The notes beneath the pieces are model-generated. The model was given only the letters and a program-made list of their open reading frames with translations. It was not told the origin of the DNA and ran no database searches. 6,357 nucleotides of DNA from Gammaproteobacteria bacterium (GTDB lineage Bacteria; Pseudomonadota; Gammaproteobacteria; SZUA-229): contig JAGLQT010000111.1 of assembly GCA_023136715.1 (NCBI GenBank), forward strand, positions 1-6,357, read 5' to 3'. The position numbers and the translations under genes were made by a program. Of this stretch, positions 1-6,357 are shown in pieces. Numbering within the stretch: position 1 is the first letter of the stretch; each line of letters starts with the position of its first letter.

Positions 1-68
1 TGATGGGTTTGCCGCTGTTTGAGACCGCTGAATTATTGGCCAAAGCGCATGTAAAAATACCCGGATAG
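1..68 (+). CDS. maf: Maf-family nucleotide pyrophosphatase, C-terminal end (partial)
   Basis: Only the last 22 codons are present, read in the frame that starts at base 3 and ending at TAG 66-68; bases 1-2 finish an earlier codon. The peptide begins MGLPLFETAELL and ends with HVKIPG. The GLP(L/V)xET(x)xLL pattern matches the extreme C-terminus of Maf/YhdE proteins. Family members are cytoplasmic house-cleaning enzymes that hydrolyse nucleoside triphosphates (dTTP, UTP and modified bases in the YhdE group) to monophosphates, and were first linked to septum formation. The catalytic part lies outside the window, so the subgroup (YhdE-like or YceF-like) cannot be read directly. Position just before rng supports the call, because maf-rng is a common gene pair in gammaproteobacteria. 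The rest of the gene should continue off the left edge. Confidence 0.8.
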   Translation, partial: MGLPLFETAELLAKAHVKIPG

Positions 69-115
69 CCAAACACGTGTAATTACATAACAGTCTTTTA
101 ATTAGAAGAATATCC
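69..115. other. maf-rng intergenic gap
   Basis: This is a 47-base AT-rich spacer. It contains the 8-base palindrome ACACGTGT (73-80). I see no hairpin with a T run that would act as a terminator, and no convincing -35/-10 pair, so read-through from maf into rng is the simplest reading. A weak purine-rich ribosome binding site (AGAAGA, 104-109) sits 6 bases before the rng ATG. Reading upstream in the rng frame meets TAA at 80-82 with no other start codon in between, which fixes the start at 116. Confidence 0.5.
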
Positions 116-1588
116 ATGTCGATTTGTAAAGAAATTTTGATCAATATCACACCACAGGAAACACGTGTGGCGATTCTTGAAAACGGTATGCTGCACGAAT
201 TGTATATCGAGCGCAGTCGCAGCCGTGGTTTGGTGAGTAATGTCTACAAAGGACGTGTCGTGCGGGTTCTGCCTGGTATGGAAGCTGCGTTTATCGAGGT
301 AGGTCTGGAGCGTGCGGCTTTTTTGCATGTTTCAGATATGGCTGGCTATAGCAAGCAACAAGTTAATGATGAGTCGATAACGCCTCCACAGATAGATCGC
401 ATGTTGAGGCAAGGTCAGGAGTTGCTGGTTCAGGTGATCAAAGATCCGCTGGGAACCAAGGGTGCACGTTTGACCACAAACATTACAATTCCATCTCGTT
501 ATCTGGTGTTCATGCCAAATTCAGAGAATATTGGCGTGTCTTCACGTATTGAGGATGAAGAAGAACGCGAGCGTCTCAAGAATATGCTGCTATCACAGGA
601 AGGCTTAAAAAAAGGTGTTGGTTATATTTTGCGCACGGCAGCAGAAGTAGCCACAGCAGATTCTATTGCCAGAGATATTAATTATCTAAATCGCCAGTGG
701 GAGCACATAAATGCAACCGCCGGTGTGAAAGCGGGCAACGTGGTGCATAAGGATTTACCTTTATATCTGCGCACATTACGCGATATGGTTGATGATGATC
801 TTGAAAAAATTCGGGTCGATTCACGTGAAAGCTATTGTGCTATGCTGGAATTTGCCGCTACCTATGTACCTGAGGTTGAAGATAAAATTGAACACTATCC
901 CGGTGAACGACCTATTTTTGATTTGCATGGTGTTGAGGACGAAATTCATAAAGGGCTGGATCGCAAGGTACATTTGAAGTCGGGCGGATATCTGATCTTT
1001 GATCAGACTGAAGCGATGACCACGGTTGATGTAAATACCGGAGCTTATGTTGGCAGTCGAAATCTGGAAGAAACTATTTTCAAAACCAATCTGGAAGCAG
1101 CGCAGGCGATCGCAAGACAATTACGTTTACGTAATCTCGGTGGCATCATCATTCTTGATTTCATTGATATGGCAGTAGAAGATCATAAGCGACAGGTGAT
1201 CAGGGCTTTAGAAAAAGCTCTGGATAAAGACCATGCGCGGACGCTTGTCTGTGAGGTTTCAAGTTTGGGTTTGGTTGAAATGACGCGTAAACGTACGCGC
1301 GAAAGTTTGGAACATGTGCTGTGTGGTACTTGTCCTACTTGTGAGGGGCGTGGCTCAGTGAAGACAGCTGAGACAGTTTGTTACGAGATTTTTAGAGAAA
1401 TTTTGCGTGAGGCACGGCAGTTTGATGCCAGGGAATTACTGGTGCTGGCATCGCAGGAAGTAGTGGATCTACTGGTCGATGAAGAATCCGCCAGCTTAGC
1501 TGAGTTGGAAGATTTTATAGATACACCGATTCGTTTTCAGGCTGAAGCCATGTATACCCAAGAGCAATATGATGTTGTGATTGTGTGA
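116..1588 (+). CDS. rng: Ribonuclease G (RNase E/G family endoribonuclease)
   Basis: RNase G is a cytoplasmic endoribonuclease that cuts single-stranded AU-rich RNA, preferring 5'-monophosphate ends; in E. coli it matures the 16S rRNA 5' end and degrades some mRNAs. The 490-aa product is almost the same length as E. coli RNase G (489 aa) and has no RNase E-like C-terminal scaffold, which separates it from Rne. Visible parts: an S1 RNA-binding domain at about residues 38-125 (YKGRVVRVLPGMEAAF, later KDPLGTKGARLT); the 5'-sensor segment ILRTAAE with R173 and T174; the DNase I-like catalytic core with metal ligands D305 (in TTVDVNTG) and D348 (in ILDFIDM); and the zinc-link CPTC (C406, C409), preceded by C403. 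These match RNase E D303, D346, C404 and C407 by motif. The C-terminus ends QEQYDVVIV, close to the QEQFDVV end of the E. coli protein. Start ATG has a weak AGAAGA ribosome binding site. No key residue is missing. Confidence 0.98.
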   Translation: MSICKEILINITPQETRVAILENGMLHELYIERSRSRGLVSNVYKGRVVRVLPGMEAAFIEVGLERAAFLHVSDMAGYSKQQVNDESITPPQIDRMLRQGQELLVQVIKDPLGTKGARLTTNITIPSRYLVFMPNSENIGVSSRIEDEEERERLKNMLLSQEGLKKGVGYILRTAAEVATADSIARDINYLNRQWEHINATAGVKAGNVVHKDLPLYLRTLRDMVDDDLEKIRVDSRESYCAMLEFAATYVPEVEDKIEHYPGERPIFDLHGVEDEIHKGLDRKVHLKSGGYLIFDQTEAMTTVDVNTGAYVGSRNLEETIFKTNLEAAQAIARQLRLRNLGGIIILDFIDMAVEDHKRQVIRALEKALDKDHARTLVCEVSSLGLVEMTRKRTRESLEHVLCGTCPTCEGRGSVKTAETVCYEIFREILREARQFDARELLVLASQEVVDLLVDEESASLAELEDFIDTPIRFQAEAMYTQEQYDVVIV

Positions 1589-1620
1589 TGTTTGCGACAT
1601 TGTAATTCTGAGAAAAACAA
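1589..1620. other. rng-yhdP intergenic gap with ribosome binding site
   Basis: This 32-base gap has no terminator-like hairpin. GAGA at 1610-1613, within TGAGAAAA, lies 7 bases before the yhdP ATG and is the probable, rather weak, ribosome binding site. The short distance suggests that rng and yhdP share a transcript, although a promoter inside the 3' end of rng cannot be excluded by eye. Confidence 0.45.
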
Positions 1621-4600
1621 ATGACATGGTTTGACAAGATTCGTCTTTACCTTATTTATACGACAGCGGTAACACTGATTGTTCTGGCAGTGGCGTTTAG
1701 TGTGCTGCGTGCTGTGTTGCCGCATGCTACAGCTTATGTTGATGATCTTGAACAAGAATTAACGCAGCAGATTGGCTTACCTGTGTCGATTGCCAGTATG
1801 GATGCGGATATGTACTGGCTGGTTCCTCGGCTTAAACTGGTCGATGTGGTTATCTACGACAAGGCCAGGCAGCGCGAATTGTTGCGCCTCGATGAAGCAA
1901 TCTTTGCATTGGCCTTTGTCGATTCAATACTCCAATGGTCACCCACTGTAGGTGATATTAGTCTGGTCGGTGCCGATCTTTATATTGAACGTCATATCAA
2001 TAATAGATGGCGTATTCAGGGTGTAGAATTTGGTGGCGATAGTACAGCTGCTTCCGGCAGTGATTCTTCGAGAGAACTCATCGCAGCAGTCAAAAATACA
2101 AGTTTTTCTTTATTGGATAGTGATATTCACTGGCAAGATTATCGCTTGCGCAACGGGCAGCTAGATTTTATAGGGGCTAATATTGTTATAGAAGAGTTTC
2201 TTGATGATCATAGTCTAGAAATAAATTTACAATTGCCAGAAAAATATGGTGAGTCTTTACGATTGATTGTCAAAACCTCTGGAGATGTTGCGCACTTGCT
2301 GGAAGTTGATCTGGATGTCTACCTGCAAGCTAAGTTGATTGATATCGGGCAATTGACTTCAGTACTAGATGTGAAAGATTTACCCATGATAAAAGGGGTT
2401 TTCAGTGGAGAATTGTGGTTGTCTCGTAAAGATAATGAGCTGTCTCAAGTCACCATGGATGCATCTATAAAACAGTTTGCTGCTGCACGGAAAAATCAGG
2501 CTAAGTTTTCTCTGGATAATGTGGCGGCTAAGTTTGAATGGCAAAAAACAAAGTTTGGCTGGAACTTTAATAGTAGTGATATTTATTTAGTTAAACAAGG
2601 TCAGGAATGGCCAGAGTTGTCCAGTATTTCTGCGGCTCAGAATGCAACAGGTTTATCACTTAAGGCGACTTATTTACGTTCTCAGGACTTCATTGGTATC
2701 GCTAATGTGATTCTTGATAACAAAACATTAGATACATTTCAAACTTATCAGCTGAATAGTGTTGCGGGTGATTTTTATAATCTATCGATGTTTGTGCCTG
2801 CTGACGAATCTTCAAATATAACGCTCTCTACAGTTTTTGAGAATCTTGATTTTCATGTTCCTGATAGTGAGATTTCCTTTCGTGGTGTCGATGGTTCATT
2901 GGTGTATGTGAAAGATAATGCAAGACTTGAGTTGTTGTCTGAGGCAGTGGTCATGGATTTCGGTTCTTTATTTCGCCAGCCACTGGCTGCTGACTTGTTA
3001 CAAGGACTGGTGTTCGTTACCCATAAAGATAATAGCTGGCAAGTCACGGCAGAAAATTTTTATTTTCTTAACATGGATGTTGAGATTGATACGCGTTTAA
3101 AAATAGTGACGAATGAGAATGGTGGTTTATTCGCTGATATTCAATCTGATTTTAGAAATGCCATTGGTTCATCAATCCATAAATATTATCCTGTACCCAT
3201 TATGTCGGATGATCTACTTGCCTGGCTAGCTATGGCGATTACTGATGGTTATGTTGAATCGGGTAGTTTTATTCTTCGCGGTGATTTAAGTGGCTTTCCT
3301 TACGCGGAAAATGATGGTGTCATGCAAGTGGTTTTTGATACCAGTTATTTAACTTTGAATTTTCTTGAGGATTGGCCAAGTCTGGATAACTTAAGTAGTC
3401 ATGTTCGTTTTCATAATTCATCACTATCGGTTACTGAGGCCAGTGGACAAACTTATCGGGGGAGAATGACGCAGGCAGAAGTGCTTATTCCTGATCTTAA
3501 TGCACCTCGTTTATTTATCGATGGTCATATCAATGCGCCTGCTAAAGATCTTCAGCAATATGTTTGGGATAGTGGGCTGAATGATATTTTGGGTGAAGCT
3601 ATGAATGAATTTCAGGCTAGCGGTGAAACGGAGCTTGAGCTGAAGGTCGAGGTGCCTTTGGGTAATGACGATGCCATATTGGCCAGGGGTGCCGTGCAAT
3701 TAAAGGGGAATGAATTGTACTTCCCGATTATGGATTATGCTTTAAATAATGTTTCAGGCCGTTTGTCTTTTGACGGTGATCAACTGACAGCTAATGGCAT
3801 TCAGGCGGTTTTTGAAAATGCACCAGTTAGCATAGATGTGAAAAGTATTGAGGTATTGGCTAGCGATACAAAAAATGGCAATGATGATAATAGTTTTGAT
3901 GAAGATGAAACAGATTCTGAAACCGTGTTTTCTATTAAAGGACGCTTGCCCATTGATGGTATGTTGAAAAAATTCAAATGGATTCCAGATGCGTGGGCTA
4001 CTGGTGCCTCGGATTGGGATGTAGCGGTACACTTGCCGAAGCAGATAGATGATTATTCTATTCGTGTAGAGATGAGTTCAAATCTTGAAGGTACGGTAAT
4101 TAGTTTATCGGATGCTGTGAGTAAACCTCAGGATGAAGTTCTCCCTATCAATGTAGAAATTAAGGCCCTGGAGGATGCCTTGCAAGTGGAGGTTGAATCT
4201 GAGCAGGAGTTCTCATTGTTCGCGACTAGAGATGATGGGTATATTTGGAATTTTATAGTGGACTCCAGTTTGATTAGTGGTAACGGCGAATTTTCTGAAG
4301 ATTTGAATAAAGATTCAACGGCGTCACTGGATCTTGAATACATTGATTTGTTAAGGCTTTTTAAATCCACTAAAAAAGGTGGTAGTTCAATGTCATTCAA
4401 ACCGACTTTTTTCCCGTCACTAAAATTGAAAAGTAAAGTGCTTCTGTGGAATGACTGGGAATTCAATAATACTGAATTTGACTCCAGTTGGCATTCACAT
4501 GGTATGTTGATCAATTCGATCAGTTTAAAAGGCCCGTCGTTAGAGGTTAAAGGGCGTGGTAGTTGGTTGAGCTCATGGCAGCATGAGCAAGAATCTAATT

Positions 4601-5250
4601 TTAAATTTTTTGTTAATAGTAGCAATCTTGGTCATACCATGAGCACCTTAAATCTTAGTGATGCAATGAAAGGCTGTGAACAAAGTGCAACGGTTGATTG
4701 GCGATGGTTCGATGAGCCGTATCGATTTTCCTGGCAAACAGTACAGGGTAGTTCGCATTTTCAAATGAAGAATGGTGCGGTTAAAGAGCTTGATCCGGGC
4801 GCCAGCGGTAGAATTGTGGGCTTATTAAATGTATTTAAATTGTTTGATCGGCTAACGCTGGATTTTAAGGATGTAGCCGCTGAAGGATTTGCTTTTGACT
4901 TGATTGAAGGTGATTTTGATTTTCATGATGGTTTGGCTTCTAGCAGTAATATTGAAGTGAGTGCTGCTGCCGCTGATATGAAGCTAACAGGGGATATTGG
5001 TATGGTCAACAGGGATTATGATCTGTTGATGCAGGTGAGACCACGTTCATCAGCGGCGGCTTTTACTGGTGGTACTATAGCCGGTGGTCCTGTTTTGGGG
5101 GCTGGACTGGTATTGATTAATAAACTGTTGGGACTGGAAAAGAGTTCTTATGATGAATATAAAATTACTGGCTCATGGGAGGAACCTTTAGTTGAGCAGA
5201 TTGAGCAACGCAGAGTGGATGATGAAGCAGAGGTAGATGCGGGAGAATAA
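1621..5250 (+). CDS. yhdP: YhdP, AsmA-like envelope phospholipid transport protein
   Basis: YhdP is an AsmA-like protein anchored in the inner membrane that, with TamB and YdbH in E. coli, is needed to move phospholipids to the outer membrane, probably along a hydrophobic groove of a long beta-rich bridge. This 1209-aa product is close to E. coli YhdP (about 1266 aa). It begins with a short basic N-terminus and one membrane helix at about residues 9-33, so the remainder should be periplasmic. Residues 34 to about 1000 are alternating short strands typical of repeated beta-groove folds, including the central DUF3971-type region. The most diagnostic part is about 1020-1195: DPGASGRIVGLLNVFKLFDRLTLDF, then the EGFAFDLIEGDFDFHDG stretch, NRDYDLLMQVRPR, a glycine-rich hydrophobic segment (1148-1170) and ITGSWEEP. 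An acidic run lies at 754-767 and a short acidic tail ends the protein. Start ATG has GAGA 7 bases upstream and places the membrane helix correctly. It follows rng, as in pseudomonads. Confidence 0.95.
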   Translation: MTWFDKIRLYLIYTTAVTLIVLAVAFSVLRAVLPHATAYVDDLEQELTQQIGLPVSIASMDADMYWLVPRLKLVDVVIYDKARQRELLRLDEAIFALAFVDSILQWSPTVGDISLVGADLYIERHINNRWRIQGVEFGGDSTAASGSDSSRELIAAVKNTSFSLLDSDIHWQDYRLRNGQLDFIGANIVIEEFLDDHSLEINLQLPEKYGESLRLIVKTSGDVAHLLEVDLDVYLQAKLIDIGQLTSVLDVKDLPMIKGVFSGELWLSRKDNELSQVTMDASIKQFAAARKNQAKFSLDNVAAKFEWQKTKFGWNFNSSDIYLVKQGQEWPELSSISAAQNATGLSLKATYLRSQDFIGIANVILDNKTLDTFQTYQLNSVAGDFYNLSMFVPADESSNITLSTVFENLDFHVPDSEISFRGVDGSLVYVKDNARLELLSEAVVMDFGSLFRQPLAADLLQGLVFVTHKDNSWQVTAENFYFLNMDVEIDTRLKIVTNENGGLFADIQSDFRNAIGSSIHKYYPVPIMSDDLLAWLAMAITDGYVESGSFILRGDLSGFPYAENDGVMQVVFDTSYLTLNFLEDWPSLDNLSSHVRFHNSSLSVTEASGQTYRGRMTQAEVLIPDLNAPRLFIDGHINAPAKDLQQYVWDSGLNDILGEAMNEFQASGETELELKVEVPLGNDDAILARGAVQLKGNELYFPIMDYALNNVSGRLSFDGDQLTANGIQAVFENAPVSIDVKSIEVLASDTKNGNDDNSFDEDETDSETVFSIKGRLPIDGMLKKFKWIPDAWATGASDWDVAVHLPKQIDDYSIRVEMSSNLEGTVISLSDAVSKPQDEVLPINVEIKALEDALQVEVESEQEFSLFATRDDGYIWNFIVDSSLISGNGEFSEDLNKDSTASLDLEYIDLLRLFKSTKKGGSSMSFKPTFFPSLKLKSKVLLWNDWEFNNTEFDSSWHSHGMLINSISLKGPSLEVKGRGSWLSSWQHEQESNFKFFVNSSNLGHTMSTLNLSDAMKGCEQSATVDWRWFDEPYRFSWQTVQGSSHFQMKNGAVKELDPGASGRIVGLLNVFKLFDRLTLDFKDVAAEGFAFDLIEGDFDFHDGLASSSNIEVSAAAADMKLTGDIGMVNRDYDLLMQVRPRSSAAAFTGGTIAGGPVLGAGLVLINKLLGLEKSSYDEYKITGSWEEPLVEQIEQRRVDDEAEVDAGE
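5241..5245 (+). promoter_or_regulatory. Ribosome binding site of the small exported-protein gene
   Basis: GGGAG lies within the last codons of yhdP, 7 bases before the ATG at 5253. It is the strongest Shine-Dalgarno-like site in the window and fixes the start of the next gene. The location within the end of yhdP fits coupled translation. Confidence 0.7.
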
Positions 5251-5252
5251 GC

Positions 5253-5630
5253 ATGTATAAATCAAAACATAAAGTGATAGCCTTGCTGCTTATTTCAGGT
5301 CTGTTATTTATCAAGCTGGCGAGTGCAGAATTACCTTCACCCAATAATCAGCAATGGAAGCTGACTGAGGAACAATGGGATTTGGTGAAGCAGGGTGAGC
5401 AGTTATTGGAAATGCCTGTTTTACAACAGCTGGTTGATGCATGGTCGTTACAGCAGGGTCAGGCTGTAGAATTGAGGTATCCCGGTGGCGAAGAAGGCGA
5501 ATTATGGGTTGAAGAGCTGAAAGACTGGTTGATTTCACTGGCGATTCCTTCAAAATATTTGTTTGCAGTCGCCGGTAGTGGTGAAGCAGATGTTATTATT
5601 ATCAAAATAATCAAAGTTGGAGATGTATAG
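5253..5630 (+). CDS. Small exported (periplasmic) protein of unknown function
   Basis: I do not recognise a named family. The 125-aa product has a textbook Sec signal peptide: basic MYKSKHK, hydrophobic core V8-L22, and an ASA cleavage site after A25. No cysteine follows, so it is not a lipoprotein, and no second membrane segment is seen; a mature acidic protein of about 100 aa should be released into the periplasm. The mature part starts with a polar, Trp-containing segment (W35, W42), then a helix at about 39-64 (EEQWDLVKQGEQLLEMP...). Next come a strand (VELRYPGG, 72-79), an amphipathic helix (83-96, ELWVEELKDWLISL), the turn IPS, and two strands (YLFAVAG, DVIIIKI). This strand-helix-strand-strand order loosely recalls half of an OmpA/MotB-like peptidoglycan-binding domain, but the diagnostic peptidoglycan-contact residues are not evident, so that is only inference. 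The gene starts 2 bases after the yhdP stop with a good GGGAG site, and codon use looks like its neighbours. A role connected to YhdP or the envelope is suggested by position only. Confidence 0.88.
   Translation: MYKSKHKVIALLLISGLLFIKLASAELPSPNNQQWKLTEEQWDLVKQGEQLLEMPVLQQLVDAWSLQQGQAVELRYPGGEEGELWVEELKDWLISLAIPSKYLFAVAGSGEADVIIIKIIKVGDV
5619..5622 (+). promoter_or_regulatory. Ribosome binding site deciding the GTG start of the amidase gene
   Basis: GGAG lies inside the final codons of the small exported-protein gene, 10 bases before the GTG at 5633. There is no ATG at a suitable place: the first in-frame ATG (codon 9, in AIQMAS) falls inside the conserved first strand of the enzyme. GTG is therefore the best start. 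Confidence 0.6.
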
Positions 5631-5632
5631 CG

Positions 5633-6357
5633 GTGAGTAAGGTTGCAGCAATTCAAATGGCATCAGGTCCAAATGTGCAGGCAAATCTAGATGAGGTTGA
5701 TAAGTTCATCAAGATTGCTGTTCAGCAGGGTGCGGAGCTCATTGTACTGCCAGAAAATTTTGCCATTATGGGCATGACTGAAATGGATAAGGTGGCTGTA
5801 GCTGAGGAGTATGGTCAGGGTTTAATTCAGGATTTTTTGAGTGCCCAGGCCTCAAAACACGGTATCTGGCTGGTGGGTGGCACAGTGCCCATTAAATCTA
5901 ACGAAGAAAATAAAGTTTATGCGACTTGTTTACTGTTCAATGACAGCGGTGAAGTAGTCTCGCGCTACGATAAAATTCATTTATTTGATGTCACGCTGGA
6001 AGAAAGCGACGAAAGTTATACCGAGTCAGAAACTACCACTTCGGGTGACCAGGTCGTTGTTGCTGATACCCCCTTTGGTCGTCTCGGCCTGGCTGTTTGC
6101 TATGATTTACGTTTTCCTGAAATGTTTCGGGCAATGGCTGATGCTGGCGTGGATATATGTGCTCTGCCTTCGGCTTTTACCAGCCTCACGGGGAAGGCGC
6201 ATTGGGAGACTCTGATTCGTGCAAGAGCTATTGAGAATTTGTCGTATATGGTAGCGGCCGCACAGGGTGGTTATCACGTTAATGGTCGTGAAACTCATGG
6301 TGATAGTATGATTGTGGATCCATGGGGCACGGTGCTCAATCGTTTGCCACACGGTAC
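5633..6357 (+). CDS. Nitrilase-superfamily amidase, Nit1/Nit2 (YbeM-like) type, 3' end cut
   Basis: This is a cytoplasmic carbon-nitrogen hydrolase. The closest characterised relatives (Nit1, YbeM) hydrolyse deaminated glutathione to 2-oxoglutarate and cysteinylglycine, a metabolite-repair reaction; Nit2-type omega-amidases act on 2-oxoglutaramate. The reading frame opens at GTG and translates as VSKVAAIQMASGP..., the usual N-terminus (KVAxIQMxS). The catalytic triad is complete: E41 in LPEN, K114 in YDKIHLFD, and nucleophile C156 in AVCYDLRFPE. The segment SYTESETTTSGDQVVV (128-143) and the run RARAIENLSYMVAAAQGG (196-213) are typical of this branch. The window holds 241 full codons; family members run to about 270-285 aa, so some 30-45 residues are missing at the right edge. 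The start is 2 bases after the preceding stop, indicating coupling. In Pseudomonas the equivalent gene sits between yhdP and tldD, so tldD is the expected next gene. Substrate is inferred from family, not shown here. Confidence 0.93.
   Translation, partial: MSKVAAIQMASGPNVQANLDEVDKFIKIAVQQGAELIVLPENFAIMGMTEMDKVAVAEEYGQGLIQDFLSAQASKHGIWLVGGTVPIKSNEENKVYATCLLFNDSGEVVSRYDKIHLFDVTLEESDESYTESETTTSGDQVVVADTPFGRLGLAVCYDLRFPEMFRAMADAGVDICALPSAFTSLTGKAHWETLIRARAIENLSYMVAAAQGGYHVNGRETHGDSMIVDPWGTVLNRLPHG

Noticed and set aside
71..168. The 10-mer AAACACGTGT occurs at 71-80, before rng, and again at 159-168, inside rng, each containing the palindrome ACACGTGT; a paired operator was considered.
   Set aside because: The second copy simply encodes Glu-Thr-Arg-Val in the conserved RNase G N-terminus, flanking bases do not match, and two copies of a short palindrome are weak evidence.
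821..1120. A 99-codon minus-strand open frame within rng.
   Set aside because: It is opposite the catalytic core of RNase G, whose protein sequence is strongly conserved, and its translation resembles no known protein.
4128..4625. A 165-codon open frame on the minus strand inside yhdP.
   Set aside because: It lies wholly opposite a well-supported coding region, shows no recognisable protein features, and is best explained as a by-product of yhdP codon usage.
4675..4677. The only cysteine I could find in YhdP (C1019), considered as a redox or lipid-attachment site.
   Set aside because: It has no partner cysteine and no lipobox around it, and it lies in a variable stretch; most likely neutral.
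5598..5611. A small inverted repeat, ATTAT-CAAA-ATAAT, near the end of the small exported-protein gene; considered as a terminator.
   Set aside because: The stem has only five A-T pairs, no T run follows, and it lies inside coding sequence just before the amidase ribosome binding site.
5985..6215. A 76-codon plus-strand open frame with hydrophobic stretches, resembling a small membrane protein.
   Set aside because: It overlaps the catalytic Cys region of the amidase in another frame; the amidase frame has clear family motifs throughout.

Overview
The window reads as a chromosomal housekeeping block from a gammaproteobacterium of moderate GC content (my eye estimate is mid-40s percent, not counted). 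All supported genes lie on the + strand, in the order Maf C-terminus, RNase G, YhdP, a small exported protein, and a nitrilase-family amidase cut by the right edge. From known gene order, mreBCD-maf-rng-yhdP-nitrilase-tldD is a familiar arrangement in Pseudomonas and related gammaproteobacteria, so mreD/mreC probably lie just upstream and tldD just downstream. The genus cannot be named from this sequence.

Layout: 1-68 is the last 22 codons of a Maf-type nucleotide pyrophosphatase. 69-115 is a short AT-rich gap. 116-1588 is a complete RNase G (490 aa) with its catalytic and zinc-link residues. 1589-1620 is a 32-base gap. 1621-5250 is a complete YhdP (1209 aa), the large AsmA-like inner-membrane-anchored protein linked to phospholipid movement to the outer membrane. 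5253-5630 is a 125-aa protein with a clear signal peptide and no family I can name. 5633-6357 is the first 241 complete codons of a Nit1/Nit2-type carbon-nitrogen hydrolase starting at GTG, with an intact Glu-Lys-Cys triad. The last three genes are separated by only 2 bases each, so they are probably co-transcribed and translationally coupled. No stretch above 50 bases lacks a gene.

The shared theme is envelope and growth housekeeping: Maf (nucleotide sanitation or division), RNase G (RNA processing), YhdP (lipid transport), an unknown exported protein, and an amidase likely to repair damaged glutathione. I found no mobile element, CRISPR array, RNA gene, phage remnant or defence system. The part least explained by known annotation is the 125-aa exported protein between yhdP and the amidase gene.
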